A DNA stretch of 64,000 bases from Bacteroidota bacterium (GCA_020161395.1 JAIUOE010000009.1:78457-142456); one strand, 5' to 3'; numbered from the stretch's first letter, positions 26,195-36,338 are shown. Numbers and translations: made by a program. The notes: a model not told the origin generated them from the letters alone.

Positions 26195-27703
26195 TTATTT
26201 CATTAAAATCATTTTTTTGGAAGAAGTGAAGTTTCCGGCTTTGATGGTGTAGATGTAGGATCCACTGGAAAGTTTAGCAGCATCAAAAGCTATCGAATGA
26301 TTGCCGGCTTCCTGTTTCCCGTTTACAAGGGTAGCAACTTCGGTACCCATAACATCATAAACCTTTATAACAACATTGGAAGCTTCAGGAATTCTGTAGG
26401 AAATCGAAGTTGTCGGATTGAACGGATTGGGGTAGTTCTGATCGAGTGCGTAGGAATTCACCATGGCAACATCAACTTCAACTTCCTTTGAGTAGGCAGA
26501 TGTTCCGTCGAGATCGATTTGTTTCAGGCGATAAGTGTATTTACCTGCCTGAAGATTGGCATCTGTGAAGTTGTAATTGTGAACAATGGTTGAAGTACCG
26601 TTTCCGGCTACGAAAGCTACTGAAGAATATTCAGTGCCGGCAGCTTTTCTTTCGATTTCGAAACCTTTGTTGTTTGCTTCGGTGGCAGTGCTCCAGTCAA
26701 GAACGACTGAACCATTGCTGGAGGAAGCAGTAAATGAAGCGAGTTCAACAGGAACTGCGGCTCCATAACCTTTTGTGATGGCTCCATTGCTTCTTACACC
26801 CCAAACTGCTGTTCCGGTGCGGGCTTTTGTGATATGGTAGTAGCTTCCGGCAGTAGCAGTGTAGGCAGTGGTCCATGCAGTACCATTGTTAGTGGAAGCA
26901 TAGATAGAGGTTGCCTGTCTGGTTACCCACCAGTTGGAACCTTCACCCGTGATACCGCTGATATTACCTGATCCGGGAACGGTAAGAGCTGACCATGTTG
27001 TGCCACTGTTGGTGGTTGCCATAAAGTTTGAACCACCCGTTAGTCCAACAGTTGGTGAGTTGAACCACACCGTGTATGAATTAACCTGACCTGTGGTAGG
27101 CTGAGCTGTCCAGTTGGCTCCAAAATTGGTAGAGTACCATATTTTAGTTCCGTTGGTACCGAACCAAACATTGGTACCTGACATAAAAAGACCGTTATTC
27201 CATCCGGCAAAACCCTCTGACGGGAGGTACATTCCTGTGGAATCCCAAAGAGTACCACCATTAGTGGTGCGGAAAATTGTCCATCTGCCACCTACAGGGT
27301 CGCCATAGAAAATTCCTGTGTTGGCATCAGAAAACCATATACCATCACCGAAACCGCCGGTTTGGTTCAACTGGGTAACCCATGTTGTTCCACCGTTTGT
27401 GGTTTTGTAGATGTATGTTCCTGTGGCAGGGGAGGTGGTGATGTAGCAAATATTTGCATCTATTGCAAAAACTGCATAGACATCCTGATTAGCGATTCCG
27501 GCACCGCCGACATTTGCCCATGTTGTTCCGCCGTCAACAGTACGGAGTACGATTCCGGCAGCTCCGCCAACCCAGCAAACCTGATCTGTAGGTGCGGAAG
27601 CGGAATAAAGTGCGCCTGTAACGCCTGAGGTCTGCTCTACCCATTGAGCATTAGCCACAGAAAACAAAACCACGAGAAGAAAAAGAAGTCGATAGGATCT
27701 CAT
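26195..27703 (-). CDS. T9SS-secreted YCF48-type propeller protein
   Basis: The 502-residue protein has a signal peptide (MRSYRLLFLLVVLFSVANAQ), about seven propeller units ending in TVDGGTTW, TTNGGTTW or STNFGANW (about 20-310), a fibronectin-like linker (VELASFTASSSNGSVVLDW, about 318-410) and a T9SS type A sorting domain in the last 80 residues (NYPNPFNPTTSISYRIPE to KKMILMK). It should be exported to the cell surface. The propeller alone does not identify a ligand or enzyme activity. Confidence 0.9.
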   Translation of the reverse strand: MRSYRLLFLLVVLFSVANAQWVEQTSGVTGALYSASAPTDQVCWVGGAAGIVLRTVDGGTTWANVGGAGIANQDVYAVFAIDANICYITTSPATGTYIYKTTNGGTTWVTQLNQTGGFGDGIWFSDANTGIFYGDPVGGRWTIFRTTNGGTLWDSTGMYLPSEGFAGWNNGLFMSGTNVWFGTNGTKIWYSTNFGANWTAQPTTGQVNSYTVWFNSPTVGLTGGSNFMATTNSGTTWSALTVPGSGNISGITGEGSNWWVTRQATSIYASTNNGTAWTTAYTATAGSYYHITKARTGTAVWGVRSNGAITKGYGAAVPVELASFTASSSNGSVVLDWSTATEANNKGFEIERKAAGTEYSSVAFVAGNGTSTIVHNYNFTDANLQAGKYTYRLKQIDLDGTSAYSKEVEVDVAMVNSYALDQNYPNPFNPTTSISYRIPEASNVVIKVYDVMGTEVATLVNGKQEAGNHSIAFDAAKLSSGSYIYTIKAGNFTSSKKMILMK

Positions 27704-27900
27704 ATGAGGTCTCCTTATATAATTTACAGCCCGGAAATGCCTTGATTATGTGACATTTTTCGAACTGTCAAATAAATGTAGCTAAAGTTATCCAAAAAAA
27801 TAGTAATAACAAAGAGGAAAATTGTTTTTTATTTAAAAATACCTCTGCGAACGGATTAATGTTAAATTATTCACGATTGCTATATTTGAGGTAACGAATC

Positions 27901-29763
27901 ATGGAAATTAAAATGAACGGTATTGCAAAATCAGTAACGGCGCTCGCACTCGTTCTTTTGACGATGTCTGCTTTTGCCGGTAATGGAGACTCTCTAATGG
28001 CGAATAAAGCTGAATTTGTGCCTGACTGGGCAAAAGATGCCGTCTGGTATCAGATTTTTCCTGAAAGATTTAGAAATGGCGACAGGAAAAACGACCCGAC
28101 ACTTCAGGATATTGACGGGGCATACCCGCATGATATTACATCTCCCTGGAAAATAAGTCCATGGGGATCCGACTGGTATGAACTTCAGCCGTGGGAAAAG
28201 GAAAACGGTAAAGATATCTGGTTCAATCTGCAAAGAAGAAGATACAGCGGTGACCTTCAGGGAGTTCTCGAAAAACTCGGGTATCTGAAAGACCTGGGGA
28301 TAAATGCAATTTATTTCAATCCTTTATTCATGGCACCTTCACTTCATAAATATGACGGGGCTACATTTCATCATATAGACCCGACTTTCGGACCCGACCC
28401 TGAAGGGGACAAAAAACTGATAGCCTCGGAGGTATTTAATGACCCTTCGACCTGGAAATGGACATCGGCAGACAGACTTGCCCTGCAGATTATTCAGCAA
28501 GCTCATGAACTCGGAATAAAGGTGATTTTCGACGGAGTTTTCAACCATATGGGGTTAAAATCACCCGCTTTCATGGATATCGTCAAAAATCAAAAAAACT
28601 CTCCCTACAAAAACTGGTTCGCAATAAAATCTTTCGCTGATCCTGAAAAAGGGACAAAATTCGAATATGACGGCTGGTTTAATGTAAAGGAACTCCCAGA
28701 AATAAATGAGGATGAGAACGGAATTGTCGCCGAACCGAAAAAGTATATCTTTGATATCACAAAAAGATGGATGGACCCCAATGGTGACGGGAATGTCTCT
28801 GACGGTATCGACGGCTGGCGGCTCGATGTGGCTTTCTGTGTTAAGCATCCCTTCTGGAAAGACTGGAGAAAGCATGTCAAATCGATAAACAGTGAAGCCT
28901 ACCTCACTGCAGAGGTGATCGACTCGATCAAGGTGATCAAGCCTTATCTCGAAGGCGATGAATTTGATGCCGTGATGAACTACAATTTCGGTTTCGCTTG
29001 CGCTGACTGGATTATGGCGGAAAAAACCGGAATATCAACCTCTGAATTTGATAAAAAACTTGAAAAATTGAGGAAAGCATTCCCGGCGGGGGTCGAATAT
29101 GTCCAGCAAAATCTGTTCGGAAGTCACGACGCCAACAGGATCGCCTCACACGCAATGAATGCAGATCTGGGACGATACAGCGACTGGGGTAAATGGTACG
29201 GTATTTCGTTCGCCGGTAATTCAAATTATTTCACAGGAAAACCATCCCCCGAAGCATTCAAAAAGCAGATGCTCTTTGCCATTTTGCAGATGACTTATGT
29301 AGGTGCACCGATGGTTTACTATGGCGACGAAGTCGGGATGTGGGGTGCCAACGATCCTGATTGCAGAAAACCGATGCTTTGGGACGATATTGAATATCAA
29401 CCCGAGGTTTACAATCCAGACGGAACCAAGAGAGCCACTCCCGATGAAGTCAGTATAAACCATGATCTTCTGAAGCACTACAAAAAACTGATTACGATAA
29501 GAAATGCCCATGCATCACTCCGTAGAGGCAGCTACAAAACCATAAAAGCTGATGACGAGACGGGTGTTTTTGGGTTCGAAAGAAAATTTGAGAACGAGGA
29601 AGTGATGGTCTTCCTGAACAATTCACCGGAAAAAAGATCATTCCCCGTGTTAAGGGGAGGGAAGTACCTTGATGTTCTCAACGGTAAGGAGGTTTCGTTT
29701 TCGGCTTCTTATAATCTGCTCGAGATACCACCGATGTGGGGAGTCATCCTGGTTAAAAAGTAA
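27901..29763 (+). CDS. secreted alpha-amylase family (GH13) glycosidase
   Basis: The 620-residue enzyme hydrolyses alpha-glucans. It has a signal peptide (cleavage near AFAG, residue 27) and a catalytic barrel with all four GH13 regions: DGVFNH (211-216), GWRLDV with nucleophile Asp309, acid/base Glu338 in LTAEVID, and SHD with Asp410. The N-terminal start of the barrel, WAKDAVWYQIFPERFRNGD, and a long inserted B domain resemble cyclomaltodextrinase/neopullulanase-type enzymes. A C-terminal beta domain closes the protein at about 540-620. No T9SS tail, so periplasmic location is likely. GAGGTAACG precedes the ATG, and TATATTTG lies at 27881-27888. Confidence 0.93.
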   Translation: MEIKMNGIAKSVTALALVLLTMSAFAGNGDSLMANKAEFVPDWAKDAVWYQIFPERFRNGDRKNDPTLQDIDGAYPHDITSPWKISPWGSDWYELQPWEKENGKDIWFNLQRRRYSGDLQGVLEKLGYLKDLGINAIYFNPLFMAPSLHKYDGATFHHIDPTFGPDPEGDKKLIASEVFNDPSTWKWTSADRLALQIIQQAHELGIKVIFDGVFNHMGLKSPAFMDIVKNQKNSPYKNWFAIKSFADPEKGTKFEYDGWFNVKELPEINEDENGIVAEPKKYIFDITKRWMDPNGDGNVSDGIDGWRLDVAFCVKHPFWKDWRKHVKSINSEAYLTAEVIDSIKVIKPYLEGDEFDAVMNYNFGFACADWIMAEKTGISTSEFDKKLEKLRKAFPAGVEYVQQNLFGSHDANRIASHAMNADLGRYSDWGKWYGISFAGNSNYFTGKPSPEAFKKQMLFAILQMTYVGAPMVYYGDEVGMWGANDPDCRKPMLWDDIEYQPEVYNPDGTKRATPDEVSINHDLLKHYKKLITIRNAHASLRRGSYKTIKADDETGVFGFERKFENEEVMVFLNNSPEKRSFPVLRGGKYLDVLNGKEVSFSASYNLLEIPPMWGVILVKK

Positions 29764-29782
29764 AAAGATTTCCCGAGAGCGG

Positions 29783-29811
29783 CGGAGCCACAGGTGAAGA
29801 GGGTGGCTCCG
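29783..29811 (+). other. perfect 9-bp hairpin downstream of the amylase gene
   Basis: CGGAGCCAC (29783-29791) pairs with GTGGCTCCG (29803-29811) around an 11-nt loop, 19 bp after the amylase stop. There is no T tract, so it may be an mRNA 3'-end stabiliser or a weak terminator. Confidence 0.5.
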
Positions 29812-29882
29812 ATGCTGCAGGTCCTTTATCGTTGATTTCCGCCGTTTGTAACCTGTTCCCGGCAGCAGATCATTATTTAATT

Positions 29883-29910
29883 TTGACCGCGTGATTTTTC
29901 CGTAATTTTG
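29883..29910 (+). promoter_or_regulatory. Bacteroidota-type promoter candidate for the RsbU-like gene
   Basis: TTG at 29883-29885 and TAATTTTG at 29903-29910 match the TTG/TAnnTTTG promoter form of Bacteroidota with 17 bases between. The box lies 22 bp before the TTG start at 29932, and the 11-mer CCGTAATTTTG here is repeated at 38000-38010 ahead of the methyltransferase gene. Confidence 0.4.
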
Positions 29911-29931
29911 TTCCTTAATCAGGAAAGCTAA

Positions 29932-31023
29932 TTGGCAAAAATATTTTCAAATCTCTACAAACTTTACACAAGCGACCTTAAAGACGGTGATGTCCAGCGG
30001 CTGATACGGTCGGAGGCACCCGAAGTTTACCAGTTTTATCTGGAGAGTGCAAAAAAGCGAAACTACGCCAAGATGAATAAAGAGCAGAAGACTTTTGCTC
30101 TCATAAAGGATATAATTTACGCTTTTTTAAGCAAGCTCTCACCGGTAAGAAGAATTGCATTCTCACTCGCATTTGTCATTTTCTTCTATGCATACCTTGC
30201 AAATCTGTGGTTTTGGGCAGGTCTCTCATTTTTAACAATAGTTGCACTTCTTGCCTTCGAGGTAGCTGAAAAACTTACAGCCGCCAACGAACTCGACATC
30301 GCGAAAGGCATTCAGGAAGAGTTAATTATGAAGGAACCTCCTCAATATGAAATGCTTCAGGTGGCATCCTACTCAAAACCTGCAAAGACTGTCGGAGGAG
30401 ATTTTCTCAACTGGTTCCACCTCAACCATGAAAAGAAAAGGCATCTTTACCTTCTCGGCGACATTTCCGGGAAAGGGATGCTTGCGGCTCTCTATATGGT
30501 TCGGGTTCACTCTCTGTTGATGTATCTGACGAAGGAAGAGGAGAACTCCCGCAACATCCTCGTGGAATTAAACAAAGTATTGAATGCCATTTTTAAACCG
30601 GGACTTTTCTTTACCGCTGCCGGAGTAGAAGTGGAAAATGAAAATGAATTGAAACTTTTCAGAGCCGGGCATATGCCGTTTGTTCATTATGATGCCGAAA
30701 AAAAGGAAGTGTCGCAGATAAAACCTGACGGCATCGGAATAGGAATGAGGGACAGGGGAATCTTTGAAAAATCACTTAATGAGCATTCTGTAACTTTAAA
30801 ACCCGGTGACATACTTTTGGTCTATTCCGACGGTCTGAACGAAGCCGTCGATGAGCACGGGCACGAATATGGCACTCAACGGATCGAGAAAAACCTCCTC
30901 AAGTGCACTGATAAATCTGCCGAAGAAATCCTCCAAATGTTCATCCGCTCGGTCAATAATTTTACATATAATGTTCCCATGAGAGACGACATCACAATCC
31001 TGGTTATGAAGGCTGAAGTCTGA
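29932..31023 (+). CDS. RsbU/SpoIIE-type PP2C serine phosphatase, membrane-anchored
   Basis: The start is TTG 29932 with AGGAAAG upstream. The 363-residue protein has a basic cytoplasmic N-terminus, a double transmembrane hairpin (about 70-115), a short coiled linker and a SpoIIE/RsbU phosphatase domain (about 135-362). Metal-binding motifs are AKTVGGDFLNW, LLGDISGKGMLAAL, the middle FRAGHMPF and the C-terminal MRDDITILVMK. Such enzymes usually dephosphorylate an anti-sigma-factor antagonist in partner-switching stress control. No STAS or RsbW-like gene is adjacent, so its target is elsewhere. Confidence 0.9.
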   Translation: MAKIFSNLYKLYTSDLKDGDVQRLIRSEAPEVYQFYLESAKKRNYAKMNKEQKTFALIKDIIYAFLSKLSPVRRIAFSLAFVIFFYAYLANLWFWAGLSFLTIVALLAFEVAEKLTAANELDIAKGIQEELIMKEPPQYEMLQVASYSKPAKTVGGDFLNWFHLNHEKKRHLYLLGDISGKGMLAALYMVRVHSLLMYLTKEEENSRNILVELNKVLNAIFKPGLFFTAAGVEVENENELKLFRAGHMPFVHYDAEKKEVSQIKPDGIGIGMRDRGIFEKSLNEHSVTLKPGDILLVYSDGLNEAVDEHGHEYGTQRIEKNLLKCTDKSAEEILQMFIRSVNNFTYNVPMRDDITILVMKAEV

Positions 31024-31026
31024 TGT

Positions 31027-31183
31027 CAGAAGTTTGAGGTTTGAAGGGGACGCAGATGCACGCAGATTAAACGGATTTACGCTGAGGAAGATCTGATTAC
31101 TTATTTGAAATAGTTACAATAAGAAATCAGACCTTCCAAAAATCCACTTCAAACTTCAAACCTCAAACCTCAAACTTCAAAAA
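31027..31183. repeat. inverted GAAGTTTGAGG word repeat between convergent genes
   Basis: GAAGTTTGAGGTTTGAAG at 31029-31046 faces CTTCAAACTTCAAACCTC and further copies at 31147-31183, with ACGCAGATTAAACGGATT words between. The two genes converge here and I see no ordinary T-tract hairpin, so this inverted array may serve as a two-way terminator. Confidence 0.55.
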
Positions 31184-31190
31184 TTCATCC

Positions 31191-32678
31191 CTATTTAATC
31201 ACAGTCATCTTTTTTGTGATCGAGTTTCCATTTGATGAGAGGGTATAGAAATATACTCCGCTTGTCAGTCCCGTTGCATCAAAATTCACTGAGTGGTTTC
31301 CTGATTCGAACATACCGTCTGCAATTACTGCAATTTCTTTTCCTGTTACATCATAAAGAGTGAGTTTTGCATTTCCCTGATTCGGGAGAGAAAACTTTAT
31401 AACAGTTGACGGATTAAACGGATTTGGATAATTCTGCTCCAGTGTGAAACCTTCGATTGCTCCTGAACCGTCATCAACTCCTGCATGTGTCCACAACTGG
31501 GCAATAAATGCGTTCGGTACAGCGTCAAAGTTGCTCGTCAGGTTTCCACCCATAAAAATGATTCCGGAATATTGCTGCTGTTCGGTGATATACAAAGACC
31601 TGGAGGAGTAATAAGGCCAGTGATCGAGTATTACATCTGAAACAGGGAACACAATGGTTGATGTAAACTGATGGAAGAAAAATGGTATACTCACATGATT
31701 CTTCCCTTGGGGATCGGTCCATATTTGCGGGATCATCACCAGATCATTTACCCGGGTATCAATAATTGGAGAAAGATACAGATATGTAAAGCCGGTGCCT
31801 GTCTGGCTTATCGGAAGTGATGGGACGATTACTTCGAATTGTTTTGTAACCGGATCAACAGTAAAGACTCTCCAGCCTTCACCATTCTGAAATTTTCTGG
31901 CAAGAAAGACATATTTACCGTTCGAGAGTTTTTTGTGTTGCATGTCTTCGCCAAAATCGGTTACCACCCTGTAATCGGGATCGTCTGCAAAAAGATTGTC
32001 ACGGATTTTAGTAAATGTATTGGTTGCCGGATTGTACTCCTCAACTGCTCCGGAAAACAAACCGCCATAGACTCCCCAGCCGCCGAACATGATGGCACCA
32101 CCGTCGGAAGTCGGTACAAAAGTAGGATAAGCCCGTGGTTGATTCAGATTGCCGGTAAGAGTAACCTGATTAGTTGCCAGATCGATAACCTCGCCGACTG
32201 CCGCTGCAACATCGCTGTACCAGCATCCCGCAACTAACACTTTTCCGTTTGCAAGCTGGACACCGTTAGCCATTGTACGGGCATTCAGGAGGGCTGGTCC
32301 TGCGGCACTTTGCAACAGATTCGGGTAAACCCTTTCGGTTGTGCTGAGCTGACCCACTCCCAGATCGGAAGACATCCCACCGATCAGGAGGCAGGTGGAG
32401 TCACTGAGATGCACTATTCCGGTCGCATCTCTGAAGTCTGTGAGGGTGAAGTTTGCCCAGGCAGAGTCGTTGTGTGCGACTGAAGTTACTGTGTTCATTC
32501 GAGTAAAACCTGAGGAGTGACCACCTATTGCGAGGTAGAGTCCGCTTGAAGTGGCTACGGTCTGGCTGTTCATTCGAGGGAATGGCATGTCAGGCAGTGA
32601 TTGTTTTGTAACCCCCTGTGCAGAGGTTGAAACAACCATCATTGAGATGGCGACAAAAAAAGAGAAAAAAGTCTTCAT
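31191..32678 (-). CDS. T9SS-secreted kelch-like propeller protein
   Basis: The 495-residue protein has a signal peptide (MKTFFSFFVAISMMVVSTSAQG), a kelch-type propeller (about 30-390) with repeated hydrophobic-Gly-Gly strands such as GLYLAIGGHSSG, TCLLIGGMSSD and GAIMFGGWGVYGG, and a T9SS sorting domain over the last 80 residues (NYPNPFNPSTVIKFSLPN to KKMTVIK). Unlike the YCF48-type cargo in this window the repeats resemble galactose oxidase/kelch propellers, but no copper site is evident. Likely cell-surface; function unknown. Confidence 0.87.
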   Translation of the reverse strand: MKTFFSFFVAISMMVVSTSAQGVTKQSLPDMPFPRMNSQTVATSSGLYLAIGGHSSGFTRMNTVTSVAHNDSAWANFTLTDFRDATGIVHLSDSTCLLIGGMSSDLGVGQLSTTERVYPNLLQSAAGPALLNARTMANGVQLANGKVLVAGCWYSDVAAAVGEVIDLATNQVTLTGNLNQPRAYPTFVPTSDGGAIMFGGWGVYGGLFSGAVEEYNPATNTFTKIRDNLFADDPDYRVVTDFGEDMQHKKLSNGKYVFLARKFQNGEGWRVFTVDPVTKQFEVIVPSLPISQTGTGFTYLYLSPIIDTRVNDLVMIPQIWTDPQGKNHVSIPFFFHQFTSTIVFPVSDVILDHWPYYSSRSLYITEQQQYSGIIFMGGNLTSNFDAVPNAFIAQLWTHAGVDDGSGAIEGFTLEQNYPNPFNPSTVIKFSLPNQGNAKLTLYDVTGKEIAVIADGMFESGNHSVNFDATGLTSGVYFYTLSSNGNSITKKMTVIK

Positions 32679-32995
32679 GGTTATATTCCTTCCTTCAAAA
32701 TCTTCGAATTCCTTGTGCGAACGATGATGAAAACCGCATCAGGCAATTTGAACCAACTGCTCGTGAATCAAGAAGTATGCCAAACGGAAAATCTGTTTCC
32801 CGTTGATTACTTTATAAAATTCCCGTATATCTCTCATTTAATAGAAAAAATTTTTCATTTTTAAGAAATTTGTATTTAAATGGGTTACCGAAACAAAATA
32901 GAACCGCCTGTACATTTTAAAGCAGGGGAATCGATTTCTTTCTTATTTTCGAGAGTTAAAAAATTTTCAATTTAAACCACCAAGAGAAAAGCTTT
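32679..32995. other. 317-bp divergent intergenic region, no gene seen
   Basis: This spacer should contain promoters for the kelch-like gene (minus) and the sortilin-type gene (plus). It becomes very AT-rich from 32810 on. No strong hairpin, shared repeat or credible ORF is seen. Confidence 0.5.
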
Positions 32996-35900
32996 ATGCG
33001 TTTAAAACTCATCCAATTGTTCTTGATCCCGCTTCTCGTGACCGGTGTACTTTTCGCACAGGACGAAGAGAAAGAGAAAAAAGACCCTCTTCAAAAGGAA
33101 AACTTCAGTGGATTGAAATGGCGTAACATCGGACCCGCACTTACGAGCGGGAGAATCGCCGATTTTGCCATAAACCCGAAAAACAACAGCGAATATTTCG
33201 TAGCCGTTGCCAGCGGACATGTGTGGAAAACCACGAATGCAGGCATCACATTCGATCCTGTATTTGAAAATCAAGGAGCCTACTCGATCGGATGTGTAAC
33301 CCTCGATCCCAATAATCAGCATGTGGTTTGGGTTGGTACAGGTGAAAACAACCACCAGCGCGCACTCGGTTATGGAAACGGTGTTTACAAATCGGTTGAC
33401 GGTGGCAAGTCGTGGAAAAACATGGGTTTGAAAGATTCCCGTCAAATTGGCGATATAGTTATAGACCCCCGAAATTCAAATATTGTCTTCGTTGCTGCTG
33501 AAGGATCGGTCTGGGGACCCGGCGGTGAAAGAGGCCTCTATAAAACCGTTGACGGTGGCAAAACATGGAAAAAAGTGCTCGAGATCAGTACAAACACGGG
33601 TGTCAATAATGTTACATTCGATTCCCGAAATCCTGATATCATGTATGCCACTTCGGAGCAGAGAAGAAGACATGTTTACGGAAAGATTGGCGGTGGACCC
33701 GAATCTGCTGTTTATAAATCAGAGGACGGCGGAGAGACATGGGAAAAGATTATGAAGGGGCTTCCCTCTGTGCATCTTGGCGGTATGGGAATCGATATTT
33801 CTCCTGTTAATCCTGATGTTTTGTACCTGATTGTGGAAGCAGCCGAAAATCAGAGCGGATTTTACAGAAGCACCAACCGTGGGGCAACCTGGGAGAAAAT
33901 GAGCGATTATGCCTCCTCAGGACAATATTTCAACGAGATTTACTGTGATCCAAAGGATGTCGATAAGGTTTATTCGATGGAAGTGGTTTCCCGCGTTACC
34001 ACTGATGCAGGAAAGACCTGGGTTGCACTCGGAGTAGATGACAGACATGTGGATGATCACGCCCTTTGGATAAATCCTTCAAACACAAACCACCTTTTAA
34101 TAGGTGGGGATGGCGGTATCTACGAGTCTTTTGATGGCGGAAAACTTTGGGACTTCAAAGAAAACCTTCCCGTTACTCAGTTTTATCGCGTTTTTGCTGA
34201 TAATTCTGCTCCCTTCTATAATGTTTACGGCGGTACACAGGATAACAGCAGCATGGGAGGACCCTCACGCACACTCAGTTCTGACGGCATTGTAAACTCC
34301 GACTGGTTTATTACCAACGGAGGCGATGGTTTTTGGTCGGCTGTCGATCCTGAAAATCCCGACATTGTTTATGCGGAGTCACAGTATGCAGGAATGGTCA
34401 GATATGATAAAAAAAGCGGTGAAGCAATCGATATCAGACCTGAACCCGGAAAAGGTGAAAAAACTTACAAATGGAACTGGGATACCCCTCTTTTTATCAG
34501 TCCTCATAAAAATACACGGCTCTACACCGCTGCAAATATGGTGTTCAGGACCAATGACAGGGGTGACAACTGGGAAGTGATCAGTCCCGACCTGACAACG
34601 GGAATCGACAGAAATTCTTTCCCCGTTATGGATAAATACTGGGGAGTGGATGCGGTTGCCAAAGACCGTTCGACTTCACTTTTTGGAACGATTGTTTCAC
34701 TTGCAGAATCCCCCGTAAAAGAGAATCTTCTCTATGCAGGCACTGACGACGGACTGATTCAGATCACCGAAGATGCAAAGACCTGGAGCAAGGCTGGTTC
34801 CTTCCCCGGAGTTCCTGAATACACTTATGTAAGTGATGTCCTTCCTTCACGATTCAATGAGAATGTGGTTTATGCCTCCTTCAACAACCACCTGCGGGAT
34901 GATTTTAAACCCTACATCCTTAAGAGTGAGGATAAAGGGAAATCGTGGAAACCAATTTCTGCCTCACTTCCTGAAAACGGCTCTGTCTGGAGTATTGCGG
35001 AAGATTTTGAAAATCCAAATCTCCTTTTTGCGGGTACCGAGTTCGGATTTTTCTTCACCGTGGACGGTGGTAACAAGTGGATAAAGCTCCAGAACGGCCT
35101 GCCTGATATCCCCGTGAGAGATATCTTCCTTCACAAGCGGGAAGGTGATATTGTAATTGCGACCTTCGGCAGGGGATTTTATATTCTCGACGATTACACG
35201 CCGCTCCGAAGCGTGACAAATGAACTGCTACAGAAAGATGGACACATCTTTGGTGTCAGGGACGGCCTGATGTTCATCGAGATGGCGGGCAGATACGGGA
35301 CTGGCAACACTTACTACAAAGCACCAAATCCCGAGTTCGGTGTAAATATCACCTATTACATAAAGGAAGTGCCGAAAACCCTCAAGGAGATCCGGAAGGC
35401 AAAAGAAGCCGACCTGTTTAAGGAAGGGAAGCCGATACCGATACCGACTGACGCGGAACTTGATGCCGAACAGCGTGAGGTCGCGCCGTATCTCCTCGTG
35501 TGGATCGAGGATGAAACAGGACAGATTGTGAGAAAACTCACGAAACCTGCCACAAAAGGAGTTAACAGGATCAACTGGGATCTAAAACATCAGATGATTA
35601 CGAATCTGAAAGTCGATAAGTTCAACTCGAACATGAAGACGCAAAGTTCCAACCTCGTGATGCCAGGAAAATTCACCGCCACCATTTTCATGGTAGACCG
35701 TGAGGGTGTATCTCCACTTGCGGATAATGTTGAGTTCAAGGCGGAAGCTCTCCGGAACACGACTCTCCCCGCCGTCGACAGAGCGGAACTGGTGAAATTT
35801 CAGTCTGATGTGCGCGAACTTTCGCGGATTGTACGCGGCACTTATATTTACCTGACCGAACTGATCGGAAAAGTTAACGCTCTTAAGCAGGCGGCACTTT

Positions 35901-36253
35901 ACTCACCAAGTACGGGTTATGAGCCTCTTCGCAGGGTTGACAGGATACTGGACACTCTCAATACGGTGCTTCTGAAATTCGAGAGGAAATCGAATTTCCC
36001 AAGTGCGGAAGAGAATCCACCATCTCCGGTTACTATCAACGAGAGGCTTAACACACTGCTTTGGACGCACTGGCGTTCGACCTCAGGCGTCACAAAGAAC
36101 GAGAGGGTTGCCTATGATGTTCTGAAATCGGAATTCCCTCCTCTCTATGAGATCATCAAGAGGATGGCCGAAGTTGAAGTCAGAAAACTCGAAGACGAGC
36201 TTGACTCCTTCGGAGGTTATCTCACCCCCGGAAGACTCCCCGAGCTGAAGTAA
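32996..36253 (+). CDS. large exported VPS10/sortilin-type propeller protein
   Basis: The 1085-residue protein has a signal peptide (to about residue 21, LLVTGVLFAQ) and a long series of BNR/Asp-box units such as SVDGGKSWKNMG, TVDGGKTWKKVL and SEDGGETWEKIM, arranged as in the ten-bladed VPS10/sortilin propeller (about 35-745). A C-terminal domain of about 300 residues follows, with an Ig-like part (IVRKLTKPATKGVNRINWDL) and a helical end. Family members are common in Bacteroidota and often labelled glycosyl hydrolase, but no glycosidase catalytic residues can be named. There is no T9SS tail. A strong terminator follows. Confidence 0.88.
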   Translation: MRLKLIQLFLIPLLVTGVLFAQDEEKEKKDPLQKENFSGLKWRNIGPALTSGRIADFAINPKNNSEYFVAVASGHVWKTTNAGITFDPVFENQGAYSIGCVTLDPNNQHVVWVGTGENNHQRALGYGNGVYKSVDGGKSWKNMGLKDSRQIGDIVIDPRNSNIVFVAAEGSVWGPGGERGLYKTVDGGKTWKKVLEISTNTGVNNVTFDSRNPDIMYATSEQRRRHVYGKIGGGPESAVYKSEDGGETWEKIMKGLPSVHLGGMGIDISPVNPDVLYLIVEAAENQSGFYRSTNRGATWEKMSDYASSGQYFNEIYCDPKDVDKVYSMEVVSRVTTDAGKTWVALGVDDRHVDDHALWINPSNTNHLLIGGDGGIYESFDGGKLWDFKENLPVTQFYRVFADNSAPFYNVYGGTQDNSSMGGPSRTLSSDGIVNSDWFITNGGDGFWSAVDPENPDIVYAESQYAGMVRYDKKSGEAIDIRPEPGKGEKTYKWNWDTPLFISPHKNTRLYTAANMVFRTNDRGDNWEVISPDLTTGIDRNSFPVMDKYWGVDAVAKDRSTSLFGTIVSLAESPVKENLLYAGTDDGLIQITEDAKTWSKAGSFPGVPEYTYVSDVLPSRFNENVVYASFNNHLRDDFKPYILKSEDKGKSWKPISASLPENGSVWSIAEDFENPNLLFAGTEFGFFFTVDGGNKWIKLQNGLPDIPVRDIFLHKREGDIVIATFGRGFYILDDYTPLRSVTNELLQKDGHIFGVRDGLMFIEMAGRYGTGNTYYKAPNPEFGVNITYYIKEVPKTLKEIRKAKEADLFKEGKPIPIPTDAELDAEQREVAPYLLVWIEDETGQIVRKLTKPATKGVNRINWDLKHQMITNLKVDKFNSNMKTQSSNLVMPGKFTATIFMVDREGVSPLADNVEFKAEALRNTTLPAVDRAELVKFQSDVRELSRIVRGTYIYLTELIGKVNALKQAALYSPSTGYEPLRRVDRILDTLNTVLLKFERKSNFPSAEENPPSPVTINERLNTLLWTHWRSTSGVTKNERVAYDVLKSEFPPLYEIIKRMAEVEVRKLEDELDSFGGYLTPGRLPELK

Positions 36254-36271
36254 TTCAATCCGGATAATTTT

Positions 36272-36315
36272 AAGGCTGCACCTTTTGAATCAAAAGAAGG
36301 GTGCAGCCTTTTTTT
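36272..36315 (+). terminator. intrinsic terminator after the sortilin-type gene
   Basis: AAGGCTGCACC (36272-36282) pairs with GGTGCAGCCTT (36300-36310), extended inside by TTTTG/CAAAA, followed by a T tract to 36315. Confidence 0.9.
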
Positions 36316-36338
36316 ATGGAAATCATTTTTACTAAAAA

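Noticed and set aside
32996..36253. Calling this protein a glycosyl hydrolase
   Set aside because: Asp-box propeller repeats alone do not show glycosidase activity, and no catalytic residues typical of sialidases can be located.
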